A stretch of 64,000 nucleotides of DNA from contig JBAIZL010000008.1 of the NCBI GenBank assembly GCA_036971475.1, positions 10,255,395 to 10,319,394 on the forward strand. Direction: 5' to 3'. Positions 40,531-54,989 of the stretch are shown in pieces. The translations under genes were made by a program, and so were the position numbers. How positions within the stretch are numbered: the first letter of the stretch is position 1; each line of letters begins with the position of its first letter. The notes under the pieces were generated by a model. The model had not been told where the DNA came from, made no database searches, and worked only from the letters and a program-made list of their open reading frames with translations. The DNA is from Prosapia bicincta. Taxonomy: Eukaryota > Arthropoda > Insecta > Hemiptera > Cercopidae.

Positions 40531-43500
40531 TTGTCATATATTTGCTCTAAAAAAAATGCATGAATTATAGTTCATGGATTTTGCGATTTCTACAAAAAAT
40601 GGATTTCTCATTTAAAAGGCATAATAAACGCAGAATCGACCATAGATTCGCATTGTGCACTTAGAATTGATCTATAATAAGTATTATAGGAGCTATCGCA
40701 ATTGTCATATATTTGCTCTAAAAAAAATGCATGAATTATAGTTCATGGATTTTGCGATTTCTACAAAAAATGGATTTCTCATTTAAAAGGCATAATAAAC
40801 GCAGAATCGACCATAGATTCGCATTGTGCACTTAGAAATGATATATAATAAGTATTATAGGAGCTATCGCAATTGTCATATATTTGCTCTAAAAAAAATG
40901 CATGAATTATAGTTCATGGATTTTGCGATTTCTACAAAAAATGGATTTCTCATTTAAAAGGCATAATAAACGCAGAATCGACCATAGATTCGCATTGTGC
41001 ACTTAGAAATGATCTATAATAAGTATTATAGGAGCTATCGCAATTGTCATATATTTGCTCTAAAAAAAATGCATGAATTATAGTTCATGGATTTTGCGAT
41101 TTCTACAAAAAATGGATTTCTCATTTAAAAGGCATAATAAACGCAGAATCGACCATAGATTCGCATTGTGCACTTAGAATTGATCTATAATAAGTATTAT
41201 AGGAGCTATCGCAATTGTCATATATTTGCTCTAAAAAAAATGCATGAATTATAGTTCATGGATTTTGCGATTTCTACAAAAAATGGATTTCTCATTTAAA
41301 AGGCATAATAAACGCTGAATCGAACACAGATTCGCATTGTGCACTTAGAAATGATCTATAATAAGTATTATAGGAGCTATCGCAATTGTCATATATTTGC
41401 TCTAAAAAAAATGCATGAATTATAGTTCATGGATTTTGCGATTTCTACAAAAAATGGATTTCTCATTTAAAAGGCATAATAAACGCAGAATCGACCATAG
41501 ATTCGCATTGTGCACTTAGAATTGATCTTTAATAAGTATTATAGGAGCTATCGTAATTACCATCAAATTGCTCCAAAAAAAAATGCATGAATTATAGTTC
41601 ATGGATTTTGCGATTCCTACAAAAAATGGATTTCTCATTTAAAAGGCATAATAAACGCAGAATCGACCATAGATTCGCATTGTGCACTTAGAATTGATCT
41701 ATAATAAGTATTATAGGAGCTATCGCAATTGTCATATATTTGCTCTAAAAAAAATGCATGAATTATAGTTCATGGATTTTGCGATTTCTACAAAAAATGG
41801 ATTTCTCATTTAAAAGGCATAATAAACGCAGAATCGACCATAGATTCGCATTGTGCACTTAGAATTGATCTATAATAAGTATTATAGGAGCTATCGCAAT
41901 TGTCATATATTTGCTCTAAAAAAAATGCATGAATTATAGTTCATGGATTTTGCGATTTCTACAAAAAATGGATTTCTCATTTAAAAGGCATAATAAACGC
42001 AGAATCGACCATAGATTCGCATTGTGCACTTAGAATTGATCTATAATAAGTATTATAGGAGCTATCGCAATTGTCATATATTTGCTCTAAAAAAAATGCA
42101 TGAATTATAGTTCATGGATTTTGCGATTTCTACAAAAAATGGATTTCTCATTTAAAAGGCATAATAAACGCAGAATCGACCATAGATTCGCATTGTGCAC
42201 TTAGAAATGATCTATAATAAGTATTATAGGAGCTATCGCAATTGTCATATATTTGCTCTAAAAAAAATGCATGAATTATAGTTCATGGATTTTGCGATTC
42301 CTACAAAAAATGGATTTCTCATTTAAAAGGCATAATAAACGCAGAATCGACCATAGATTCGCATTGTGCACTTAGAAATGATCTATAATAAGTATTATAG
42401 GAGCTATCGCAATTGTCATATATTTGCTCTAAAAAAAATGCATGAATTATAGTTCATGGATTTTGCGATTTCTAAAAAAAATGGATTTCTCATTTAAAAG
42501 GCATAATAAACGCAGAATCGACCATAGATTCGCATTGTGCACTTAGAATTGATCTATAATAAGTATTATAGGAGCTATCGCAATTGTCATATATTTGCTC
42601 TAAAAGAAATGCATGAATTATAGTTCATGGATTTTGCGATTTCTACAAAAAATGGATTTCTCATTTAAAAGGCATAATAAACGCAGAATCGACCGTAGAT
42701 TCGCATTATGCACTTAGACATGATCTATAATAAGTATTATAGGAGCTATCGCAATTGTCATATATTTGCTCTAAAAAAAATGCATGAATTATAGTTCATG
42801 GATTTTGCGATTTCTAAAAAAAATGGATTTCTCATTTAAAAGGCATAATAAACGCAGAATCGACCATAGATTCGCATTGTGCACTTAGAATTGATCTATA
42901 ATAAGTATTATAGGAGCTATCGCAATTGTCATATATTTGCTCTAAAAAAAATGCATGAATTATAGTTCATGGATTTTGCGATTTCTACAAAAAATGGATT
43001 TCTCATTTAAAAGGCATAATAAACGCAGAATCGACCATAGATTCGCATTGTGCACTTAGAATTGATCTATAATAAGTATTATAGGAGCTATCGCAATTGT
43101 CATATATTTGCTCTAAAAAAAATGCATGAATTAGAGTTCATGGATTTTGCGATTTCTACAAAAAATGGATTTCTCATTTAAAAGGCATAATAAACGCAGA
43201 ATCGACCATAGATTCGCATTGTGCACTTAGAATTGATCTATAATAAGTATTATAGGAGCTATCGTAATTACCATCAAATTGCTCCAAAAAAAAATGCATG
43301 AATTATAGTTCATGGATTTTGCGATTTCTACAAAAAATGGATTTCTCATTTAAAAGGCATAATAAACGCAGAATCGACCATAGATTCGCATTGTGCACTT
43401 AGAATTGATCTATAATAAGTATTATAGGAGCTATCGCAATTGTCATATATTTGCTCAAAAAAAAATGCATGAATTATAGTTCATGGATTTTGCGATTTCT

Positions 43501-45350
43501 ACAAAAAATGGATTTCTCATTTAAAAGGCATAATAAACGCAGAATCGACCATAGATTCGCATTGTGCACTTAGAATTGATCTATAATAAGTATTATAGGA
43601 GCTATCGCAATTGTCATATATTTGCTCTAAAAAAAATGCATGAATTATAGTTCATGGATTTTGCGGTTTCTACAAAAAATGGATTTCTCATTTAAAAGGC
43701 ATAATAAACGCAGAATCGACCATGGATTCGCATTGTGCACTTAGAATTGATCTATAATAAGTATTATAGGAGCTATCGCAATTGTCATATATTTGCTCTA
43801 AAAAAAATGCATGAATTATAGTTCATGGATTTTGCGATTTCTACAAAAAATGGATTTCTCATTTAAAAGGCATAATAAACGCAGAATCGACCATAGATTG
43901 GCATTGTGCACTTAGAATTGATCTATAATAAGTATTATAGGAGCTATCGCAATTGTCATATATTTGCTCTAAAAAAAATGCATGAATTATAGTTCATGGA
44001 TTTTGCGATTTCTACAAAAAATGGATTTCTCATTTAAAAGGCATAATAAACGCAGAATCGACCATAGATATGCATTGTGCACTTAGAAATGATCTATAAT
44101 AAGTATTATAGGAGCTATCGCAATTGTCATATATTTGCTTTAAAAAAAAATGCATGAATTATAGTTCATGGATTTTGCGATTTCTACAAAAAATGGATTT
44201 CTCATTTAAAAGGCATAATAAACACAGAATCGACCATAGATTCGCATTGTGCACTTAGAATTGATCTATAATAAGTATTATAGGAGCTATCGCAATTGTC
44301 ATATATTTGCTCTAAAAAAAATGCATGAATTATAGTTCATGGATTTTGCGATTTCTACAAAAAATGGATTTCTCATTTAAAAGGCATAATAAACGCAGAA
44401 TCGACCATAGATTCGCATTGTGCACTTAGAAATGATCTATAATAAGTATTATAGGAGCTATCGCAATTGTCATATATTTGCTCTAAAAAAAATGCATGAA
44501 TTATAGTTCATGGATTTTGCGATTTCTACAAAAAATGGATTTCTCATTTAAAAGGCATAATAAACGCTGAATCGACCATAGATTCGCATTGTGCACTTAG
44601 AATTGATCTATAATAAGTATTATAGGAGCTATCGCAATTGTCATATATTTGCTCTAAAAAAAATGCATGAATTATAGTTCATGGATTTTGCGATTTCTAC
44701 AAAAAATGGATTTCTCATTTAAAAGGCATAATAAACGCTGAATCGACCATAGATTCGCATTGTGCACTTAGAATTGATCTATAATAAGTATTATAGGAGC
44801 TATCGCAATTGTCATATATTTGCTCTAAAAAAATGCATGAATTATAGTTCATGGATTTTGCGATTCCTACAAAAAATGGATTTCTCATTTAAAAGGCATA
44901 ATAAACGCAGAATCGACCATAGATTCGCATTGTGCACTTAGAAATGATCTATAATAAGTATTATAGGAGCTATCGCAATTGTCATATATTTGTTCTAAAA
45001 AAAATGCATGAATTATAGTTCATGGATTTTGCGATTTCTACAAAAAATGGATTTCTCATTTAAAAGGCATAATAAACGCAGAATCGACCATAGATTCGCA
45101 TTGTGCACTTAGAATTGATCTACAATAAGTATTATAGGAGCTAAGGTAATTACCATCAAATTGCTCCAAAAAAAAATGCATGAATTATAGTTCATGGATT
45201 TTGCGATTTCTACAAAAAATGGATTTCTCATTTAAAAGGCATAATAAACGCAGAATCGACCATAGATTCGCATTGTGCACTTAGAATTGATCTATAATAA
45301 GTATTATAGGAGCTATCGCAATTGTCATATATTTGCTCTAAAAAAAATGC

Positions 45351-48300
45351 ATGAATTAGAGTTCATGGATTTTGCGATTTCTACAAAAAATGGATTTCTC
45401 ATTTAAAAAGCATAATAAACGCAGAATCGACCATAGATTCGCATTGTGCACTTAGAATTGATCTATAATAAGTATTATAGGAGCTATCGTAATTACCATC
45501 AAATTGCTCCAAAAAAAAATGCATGAATTATAGTTCATGGATTTTGCGATTTCTACAAAAAATGGATTTCTCATTTAAAAGGCATAATAAACGCAGAATC
45601 GACCATAGATTCGCATTGTGCACTTAGAATTGATCTATAATAAGTATTATAGGAGCTATCGCAATTGTCATATATTTGCTCTAAAAAAAATGCATGAATT
45701 ATAGTTCATGGATTTTGCGATTTCTACAAAAAATGTATTTCTCATTTAAAAGGCATAATAAACGCTGAATCGAACATAGATTCGCATTGTGCACTTAGAA
45801 TTGATCTATAATAAGTATTATAGGAGCTATCGCAATTATCATATATTTGCTCTAAAAAAAATTCATGAATTATAGTTCATGGATTTTGCGATTCCTACAA
45901 AAAATGGATTTCTCATTTAAAAGGCATAATAAACGCAGAATCGACCATAGATTCGCATTGTGCACTTAGAAATGATCTATAATAAGTATTATAGGAGCTA
46001 TCGCAATTGTCATATATTTGCTCTAAAAAAAATGCATGAATTATAGTTCATGGATTTTGCGATTTCTAAAAAAAATGGATTTCTCATTTAAAAGGCATAA
46101 TAAACGCAGAATCGACCATAGATTCGCATTGTGCACTTAGAATTGATCTATAATAAGTATTATAGGAGCTATCGCAATTGTCATATATTTGCTCTAAAAA
46201 AAATGCATGAATTATAGTTCATGGATTTTGCGATTTCTACAAAAAATGGATTTCTCATTTAAAAGGCATAATAAACGCAGAATCGACCATAGATTCGCAT
46301 TATGCACTTAGAAATGATCTATAATAAGTATTATAGAAGCTATCGCAATTGTCATATATTTGCTCTAAAAAAAATGCATGAATTATAGTTCATGGATTTT
46401 GCGATTTCTAAAAAAAATGGATTTCTCATTTAAAAGGCATAATAAACGCAGAATCGACCATAGATTCGCATTGTGCACTTAGAATTGATCTATAATAAGT
46501 ATTATAGGAGCTATCGCAATTGTCATATATTTGCTCTAAAAAAAATGCATGAATTATAGTTCATGGATTTTGCGATTTCTACAAAAAATGGATTTCTCAT
46601 TTAAAAGGCATAATAAACGCAGAATCGACCATAGATTCGCATTATGCACTTAGAAATGATATATAATAAGTATTATAGGAGCTATCGCAATTGTCATATA
46701 TTTGCTCTAAAAAAAATGCATGAATTATAGTTCATGGATTTTGCGATTTCTACAAAAAATGGATTTCTCATTTAAAAGGCATAATAAACGCAGAATCGAC
46801 CATAGATTCGCATTGTGCACTTAGAATTGATCTATAATAAGTATTATAGGAGCTATCGCAATTGTCATATATTTGCTCTAAAAAAAATGCATGAATTAGA
46901 GTTCATGGATTTTGCGATTTCTACAAAAAATGGATTTCTCATTTAAAAGGCATAATAAACGCAGAATCGACCATAGATTCGCATTGTGCACTTAGAATTG
47001 ATCTATAATAAGTATTATAGGAGCTATCGTAATTACCATCAAATTGCTCCAAAAAAAAATGCATGAATTATAGTTCATGGATTTTGCGATTTCTACAAAA
47101 AATGGATTTCTCATTTAAAAGGCATAATAAACGCAGAATCGACCATAGATTCGCATTGTGCACTTAGAATTGATCTATAATAAGTATTATAGGAGCTATC
47201 GCAATTGTCATATATTTGCTCTAAAAAAAAATGCATGAATTATAGTTCATGGATTTTGCGATTTCTACAAAAAATGGATTTCTCATTTAAAAGGCATAAT
47301 AAACGCAGAATCGACCATAGATTCGCATTGTGCACTTAGAATTGATCTATAATAAGTATTATAGGAGCTATCGCAATTGTCATATATTTGCTCTAAAAAA
47401 AATGCATGAATTATAGTTCATGGATTTTGCGATTTCTACAAAAAATGGATTTCTCATTTAAAAGGCATAATAAACGCAGAATCGACCATAGATTCGCATT
47501 GTGCACTTAGAATTGATCTATAATAAGTATTATAGGAGCTATCGCAATTGTCATATATTTGCTCTAAAAAAAATGCATGCATTATAGTTCATGGATTTTG
47601 CGATTTCTACAAAAAATGGATTTCTCATTTAAAAGGCATAATAAACGCTGAATCGACCATAGATTCGCATTGTGCACTTAGAATTGATCTATAATAAGTA
47701 TTATAGGAGCTATCGCAATTGTCATATATTTGCTCTAAAAAAAATGCATGAATTATAGTTCATGGATTTTGCGATTTCTACAAAAAATGGATTTCTCATT
47801 TAAAAGGCATAATAAACGCAGAATCGACCATAGATTCGCATTATGCACTTAGAAATGATCTATAATAAGTATTATAGAAGCTATCGCAATTGTCATATAT
47901 TTGCTCTAAAAAAAATGCATGAATTATAGTTCATGGATTTTGCGATTTCTACAAAAAATGGATTTCTCATTTAAAAGGCATAATAAACGCAGAATCGACC
48001 ATAGATTCGCATTGTGCACTTAGAATTGATCTATAATAAGTATTATAGGAGCTATCGCAATTGTCATATATTTGCTCTAAAAAAAATGCATGAATTATAG
48101 TTCATGGATTTTGCGATTTCTACAAAAAATGGATTTCTCATTTAAAAGGCATAATAAACGCAGAATCGACCATAGATTCGCATTATGCACTTAGAAATGA
48201 TATATAATAAGTATTATAGGAGCTATCGCAATTGTCATATATTTGCTCTAAAAAAAATGCATGAATTATAGTTCATGGATTTTGCGATTTCTACAAAAAA

Positions 48301-51300
48301 TGGATTTCTCATTTAAAAGGCATAATAAACGCAGAATCGACCATAGATTCGCATTGTGCACTTAGAATTGATCTATAATAAGTATTATAGGAGCTATCGC
48401 AATTGTCATATATTTGCTCTAAAAAAAATGCATGAATTAGAGTTCATGGATTTTGCGATTTCTACAAAAAATGGATTTCTCATTTAAAAGGCATAATAAA
48501 CGCAGAATCGACCATAGATTCGCATTGTGCACTTAGAATTGATCTATAATAAGTATTATAGGAGCTATCGTAATTACCATCAAATTGCTCCAAAAAAAAA
48601 TGCATGAATTATAGTTCATGGATTTTGCGATTTCTACAAAAAATGGATTTCTCATTTAAAAGGCATAATAAACGCAGAATCGACCATAGATTCGCATTGT
48701 GCACTTAGAATTGATCTATAATAAGTATTATAGGAGCTATCGCAATTGTCATATATTTGCTCTAAAAAAAATGCATGAATTATAGTTCATGGATTTTGCG
48801 ATTTCTACAAAAAATGTATTTCTCATTTAAAAGGCATAATAAACGCTGAATCGAACATAGATTCGCATTGTGCACTTAGAATTGATCTATAATAAGTATT
48901 ATAGGAGCTATCGCAATTATCATATATTTGCTCTAAAAAAAATTCATGAATTATAGTTCATGGATTTTGCGATTCCTACAAAAAATGGATTTCTCATTTA
49001 AAAGGCATAATAAACGCAGAATCGACCATAGATTCGCATTGTGCACTTAGAAATGATCTATAATAAGTATTATAGGAGCTATCGCAATTGTCATATATTT
49101 GCTCTAAAAAAAATGCATGAATTATAGTTCATGGATTTTGCGATTTCTAAAAAAAATGGATTTCTCATTTAAAAGGCATAATAAACGCAGAATCGACCAT
49201 AGATTCGCATTGTGCACTTAGAATTGATCTATAATAAGTATTATAGGAGCTATCGCAATTGTCATATATTTGCTCTAAAAAAAATGCATGAATTATAGTT
49301 CATGGATTTTGCGATTTCTACAAAAAATGGATTTCTCATTTAAAAGGCATAATAAACGCAGAATCGACCATAGATTCGCATTATGCACTTAGAAATGATC
49401 TATAATAAGTATTATAGAAGCTATCGCAATTGTCATATATTTGCTCTAAAAAAAATGCATGAATTATAGTTCATGGATTTTGCGATTTCTAAAAAAAATG
49501 GATTTCTCATTTAAAAGGCATAATAAACGCAGAATCGACCATAGATTCGCATTGTGCACTTAGAATTGATCTATAATAAGTATTATAGGAGCTATCGCAA
49601 TTGTCATATATTTGCTCTAAAAAAAATGCATGAATTATAGTTCATGGATTTTGCGATTTCTACAAAAAATGGATTTCTCATTTAAAAGGCATAATAAACG
49701 CAGAATCGACCATAGATTCGCATTATGCACTTAGAAATGATATATAATAAGTATTATAGGAGCTATCGCAATTGTCATATATTTGCTCTAAAAAAAATGC
49801 ATGAATTATAGTTCATGGATTTTGCGATTTCTACAAAAAATGGATTTCTCATTTAAAAGGCATAATAAACGCAGAATCGACCATAGATTCGCATTGTGCA
49901 CTTAGAATTGATCTATAATAAGTATTATAGGAGCTATCGCAATTGTCATATATTTGCTCTAAAAAAAATGCATGAATTAGAGTTCATGGATTTTGCGATT
50001 TCTACAAAAAATGGATTTCTCATTTAAAAGGCATAATAAACGCAGAATCGACCATAGATTCGCATTGTGCACTTAGAATTGATCTATAATAAGTATTATA
50101 GGAGCTATCGTAATTACCATCAAATTGCTCCAAAAAAAAATGCATGAATTATAGTTCATGGATTTTGCGATTTCTACAAAAAATGGATTTCTCATTTAAA
50201 AGGCATAATAAACGCAGAATCGACCATAGATTCGCATTGTGCACTTAGAATTGATCTATAATAAGTATTATAGGAGCTATCGCAATTGTCATATATTTGC
50301 TCTAAAAAAAAATGCATGAATTATAGTTCATGGATTTTGCGATTTCTACAAAAAATGGATTTCTCATTTAAAAGGCATAATAAACGCAGAATCGACCATA
50401 GATTCGCATTGTGCACTTAGAATTGATCTATAATAAGTATTATAGGAGCTATCGCAATTGTCATATATTTGCTCTAAAAAAAATGCATGAATTATAGTTC
50501 ATGGATTTTGCGATTTCTACAAAAAATGGATTTCTCATTTAAAAGGCATAATAAACGCAGAATCGACCATAGATTCGCATTGTGCACTTAGAATTGATCT
50601 ATAATAAGTATTATAGGAGCTATCGCAATTGTCATATATTTGCTCTAAAAAAAATGCATGCATTATAGTTCATGGATTTTGCGATTTCTACAAAAAATGG
50701 ATTTCTCATTTAAAAGGCATAATAAACGCTGAATCGACCATAGATTCGCATTGTGCACTTAGAATTGATCTATAATAAGTATTATAGGAGCTATCGCAAT
50801 TGTCATATATTTGCTCTAAAAAAAATGCATGAATTATAGTTCATGGATTTTGCGATTTCTACAAAAAATGGATTTCTCATTTAAAAGGCATAATAAACGC
50901 AGAATCGACCATAGATTCGCATTATGCACTTAGAAATGATCTATAATAAGTATTATAGAAGCTATCGCAATTGTCATATATTTGCTCTAAAAAAAATGCA
51001 TGAAATATAGTTCATGGATTTTGCGATTTCTACAAAAAATGGATTTCTCATTTAAAAGGCATAATAAACGCAGAATCGACCATAGATTCGCATTGTGCAC
51101 TTAGAATTGATCTATAATAAGTATTATAGGAGCTATCGCAATTGTCATATATTTGCTCTAAAAAAAATGCATGAATTATAGTTCATGGATTTTGCGATTT
51201 CTACAAAAAATGGATTTCTCATTTAAAAGGCATAATAAACGCAGAATCGACCATAGATTCGCATTATGCACTTAGAAATGATATATAATAAGTATTATAG

Positions 51301-51650
51301 GAGCTATCGCAATTGTCATATATTTGCTCTAAAAAAAATGCATGAATTATAGTTCATGGATTTTGCGATTTCTACAAAAAATGGATTTCTCATTTAAAAG
51401 GCATAATAAACGCAGAATCGACCATAGATTCGCATTGTGCACTTAGAATTGATCTATAATAAGTATTATAGGAGCTATCGCAATTGTCATATATTTGCTC
51501 TAAAAAAAATGCATGAATTAGAGTTCATGGATTTTGCGATTTCTACAAAAAATGGATTTCTCATTTAAAAGGCATAATAAACGCAGAACCGACCATAGAT
51601 ACGCATTGTGCGCTTAGAATTGATCTATAATAAGTATTATAGGAGCTATC
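45351..51650. repeat. 9-monomer (1540 bp) higher-order repeat, four units as A-B-A-B
   Basis: The type-B patch at 45489, 47029, 48570 and 50110 recurs every 1540-1541 bp. So do atgaattaga (45351, 46891, 48432, 49972, 51513), ttatagaagc (46331, 47872, 49412, 50953) and cattatgcac with gaaatgatat. Units 1 and 3 share aaaatgtatt, gctgaatcgaac and aattatcata with attcatgaat. Units 2 and 4 share an A9 tract and catgcattat. The true repeating block is thus 18 monomers (about 3081 bp), present twice. It ends near 51.58 kb, where gcagaaccga and gatacgcatt are private and the expected type-B patch is missing. Confidence 0.9.
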
Positions 51651-53359
51651 GCAATTGTCATATATTTGCTCTAAAAAAAATGCATGAATTATAGTTCATG
51701 GATTTTGCGATTTCTACAAAAAATGGATTTCTCATTTAAAAGGCATAACAAACGCAGAATTGACCATAGATTCGCATTGTGCACTTAGAATTGATCTATA
51801 ATAAGTATTATAGGAGCTATCGCAATTGTCATATATTTACTCTAAAAAAAATGCATGAATTATAGTTCATGGATTTTGCGATTTCTACAAAAAATGGATT
51901 TCTCATTTAAAAGGCATAATAAACGCAGAATCGACCATAGATTCGCATTGTGCACTTAGAAATGATATATAATAAGTATTATAGGAGCTATAGCAATTGT
52001 CATATATTTGCTCTAAAAAAAATGCATGAATTATAGTTCATGGATTTTGCGATTTCTACAAAAAATGGATTTCTCATTTAAAAGGCATAATAAACGCAGA
52101 ATCGACCATAGATTCGCATTGTGCACTTAGAATTGATCTATAATAAGTATTATAGGAGCTATCGCAATTGTCATATATTTGCTCTAAAAAAAATGCATGA
52201 ATTATAGTTCATGGATTTTGCGATTTCTACAAAAAATGGATTTCTCATTTAAAAGGCATAATAAACGCAGAATCGACCATAGATTCGCATTGTGCACTTA
52301 GAATTGATCTATAATAAGTATTATAGGAGCTATCGCAATTGTCATATATTTGCTCTAAAAAAAATGCATGAATTATAGTTCATGGATTTTGCGATTTCTA
52401 CAAAAAATGGATTTCTCATTTAAAAGGCATAATAAACGCAGAATCGACCATAGATTGGCATTGTGCACTTAGAATTGATCTATAATAAGTATTATAGGAG
52501 CTATCGCAATTGTCATATATTTGCTCTAAAAAAAATGCATGAATTATAGTTCATGGATTTTGCGATTTCTACAAAAAATGGATTTCTCATTTAAAAGGCA
52601 TAATAAACGCAGAATCGACCATAGATTGGCATTGTGCACTTAGAATTGATCTATAATAAGTATTATAGGAGCTATCGCAATTGTCATATATTTGCTCTAA
52701 AAAAAATGCATGAATTATAGTTCATGGATTTTGCGATTTCTAAAAAAAATGGATTTCTCATTTAAAAGGCATAATAAACGCAGAATCGACCATAGATTCG
52801 CATTGTGCACTTAGAATTGATCTATAATAAGTATTATAGGAGCTATCGCAATTGTCATATATTTGCTCTAAAAAAATGCATGAATTATAGTTCATGGATT
52901 TTGCGATTTCTACAAAAAATGGATTTCTCATTTAAAAGGCATAATAAACGCAGAATCGACCATAGATTCGCATTATGCACTTAGAAATGATATATAATAA
53001 GTATTATAGGAGCTATCGCAATTGTCATATATTTGCTCTAAAAAAAATGCATGAATTATAGTTCATGGATTTTGCGATTTCTACAAAAAATGGATTTCTC
53101 ATTTAAAAGGCATAATAAACGCAGAATCGACCATAGATTCGCATTGTGCACTTAGAATTGATCTATAATAAGTATTATAGGAGCTATCGCAATTGTCATA
53201 TATTTGCTCTAAAAAAAATGCATGAATTAGAGTTCATGGATTTTGCGATTTCTACAAAAAATGGATTTCTCATTTAAAAGGCATAATAAACGCAGAATCG
53301 ACCATAGATTCGCATTGTGCACTTAGAATTGATCTATAATAAGTATTATAGGAGCTATC

Positions 53360-54557
53360 GTAATTACCATCAAATTGCTCCAAAAAAAAATGCATGAATT
53401 ATAGTTCATGGATTTTGCGATTTCTACAAAAAATGGATTTCTCATTTAAAAGGCATAATAAACGCAGAATCGACCATAGATTCGCATTGTGCACTTAGAA
53501 TTGATCTATAATAAGTATTATAGGAGCTATCGCAATTGTCATATATTTGCTCTAAAAAAAATGCATGAATTATAGTTCATGGATTTTGCGATTTCTAAAA
53601 AAAATGGATTTCTCATTTAAAAGGCATAATAAACGCAGAATCGACCATAGATTCGCATTGTGCACTTAGAATTGATCTATAATAAGTATTATAGGAGCTA
53701 TCGCAATTGTCATATATTTGCTCTAAAAAAAATGCATGAATTATAGTTCATGGATTTTGCGATTTCTACAAAAAATGGATTTCTCATTTAAAAGGCATAA
53801 TAAACGCAGAATCGACCATAGATTCGCATTATGCACTTAGAAATGATCTATAATAAGTATTATAGAAGCTATCGCAATTGTCATATATTTGCTCTAAAAA
53901 AAATGCATGAATTATAGTTCATGGATTTTGCGATTTCTACAAAAAATGGATTTCTCATTTAAAAGGCATAATAAACGCAGAATCGACCATAGATTCGCAT
54001 TGTGCACTTAGAATTGATCTATAATAAGTATTATAGGAGCTATCGCAATTGTCATATATTTGCTCTAAAAAAAATGCATGAATTATAGTTCATGGATTTT
54101 GCGATTTCTACAAAAAATGGATTTCTCATTTAAAAGGCATAATAAACGCAGAATCGACCATAGATTCGCATTATGCACTTAGAAATGATATATAATAAGT
54201 ATTATAGGAGCTATCGCAATTGTCATATATTTGCTCTAAAAAAAATGCATGAATTATAGTTCATGGATTTTGCGATTTCTACAAAAAATGGATTTCTCAT
54301 TTAAAAGGCATAATAAACGCAGAATCGACCATAGATTCGCATTGTGCACTTAGAATTGATCTATAATAAGTATTATAGGAGCTATCGCAATTGTCATATA
54401 TTTGCTCTAAAAAAAATGCATGAATTAGAGTTCATGGATTTTGCGATTTCTACAAAAAATGGATTTCTCATTTAAAAGGCATAATAAACGCAGAATCGAC
54501 CATAGATTCGCATTGTGCACTTAGAATTGATCTATAATAAGTATTATAGGAGCTATC
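53360..54557. repeat. 7-monomer derivative of the 9-monomer unit
   Basis: From one type-B patch to the next is 1198 bp, seven monomers. The order is type-B, tctaaaaaaa monomer, cattatgcac, ttatagaagc, cattatgcac with gaaatgatat, plain, attagag. This is unit A lacking its second and third monomers, consistent with a two-monomer unequal exchange. Confidence 0.78.
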
Positions 54558-54989
54558 GTAATTACCATCAAATTGCTCCAAAAAAAAATGCATGAATTAT
54601 AGTTCATGGATTTTGCGATTTCTACAAAAAATGGATTTCTCATTTAAAAGGCATAATAAACGCAGAATCGACCATAGATTCGCATTGTGCACTTAGAATT
54701 GATCTATAATAAGTATTATAGGAGCTATCGCAATTGTCATATATTTGCTCTAAAAAAAATGCATGAATTATAGTTCATGGATTTTGCGATTTCTACAAAA
54801 AATGGATTTCTCATTTAAAAGGCATAATAAACGCAGAATCGACCATAGATTCGCATTGTGCACTTAGAATTGATCTATAATAAGTATTATAGGAGCTATC
54901 GCAATTGTCATATATTTGCTCTAAAAAAAATGCATGAATTATAGTTCATGGATTTTGCGATTTCTACAAAAAATGGATTTCTCATTTAA

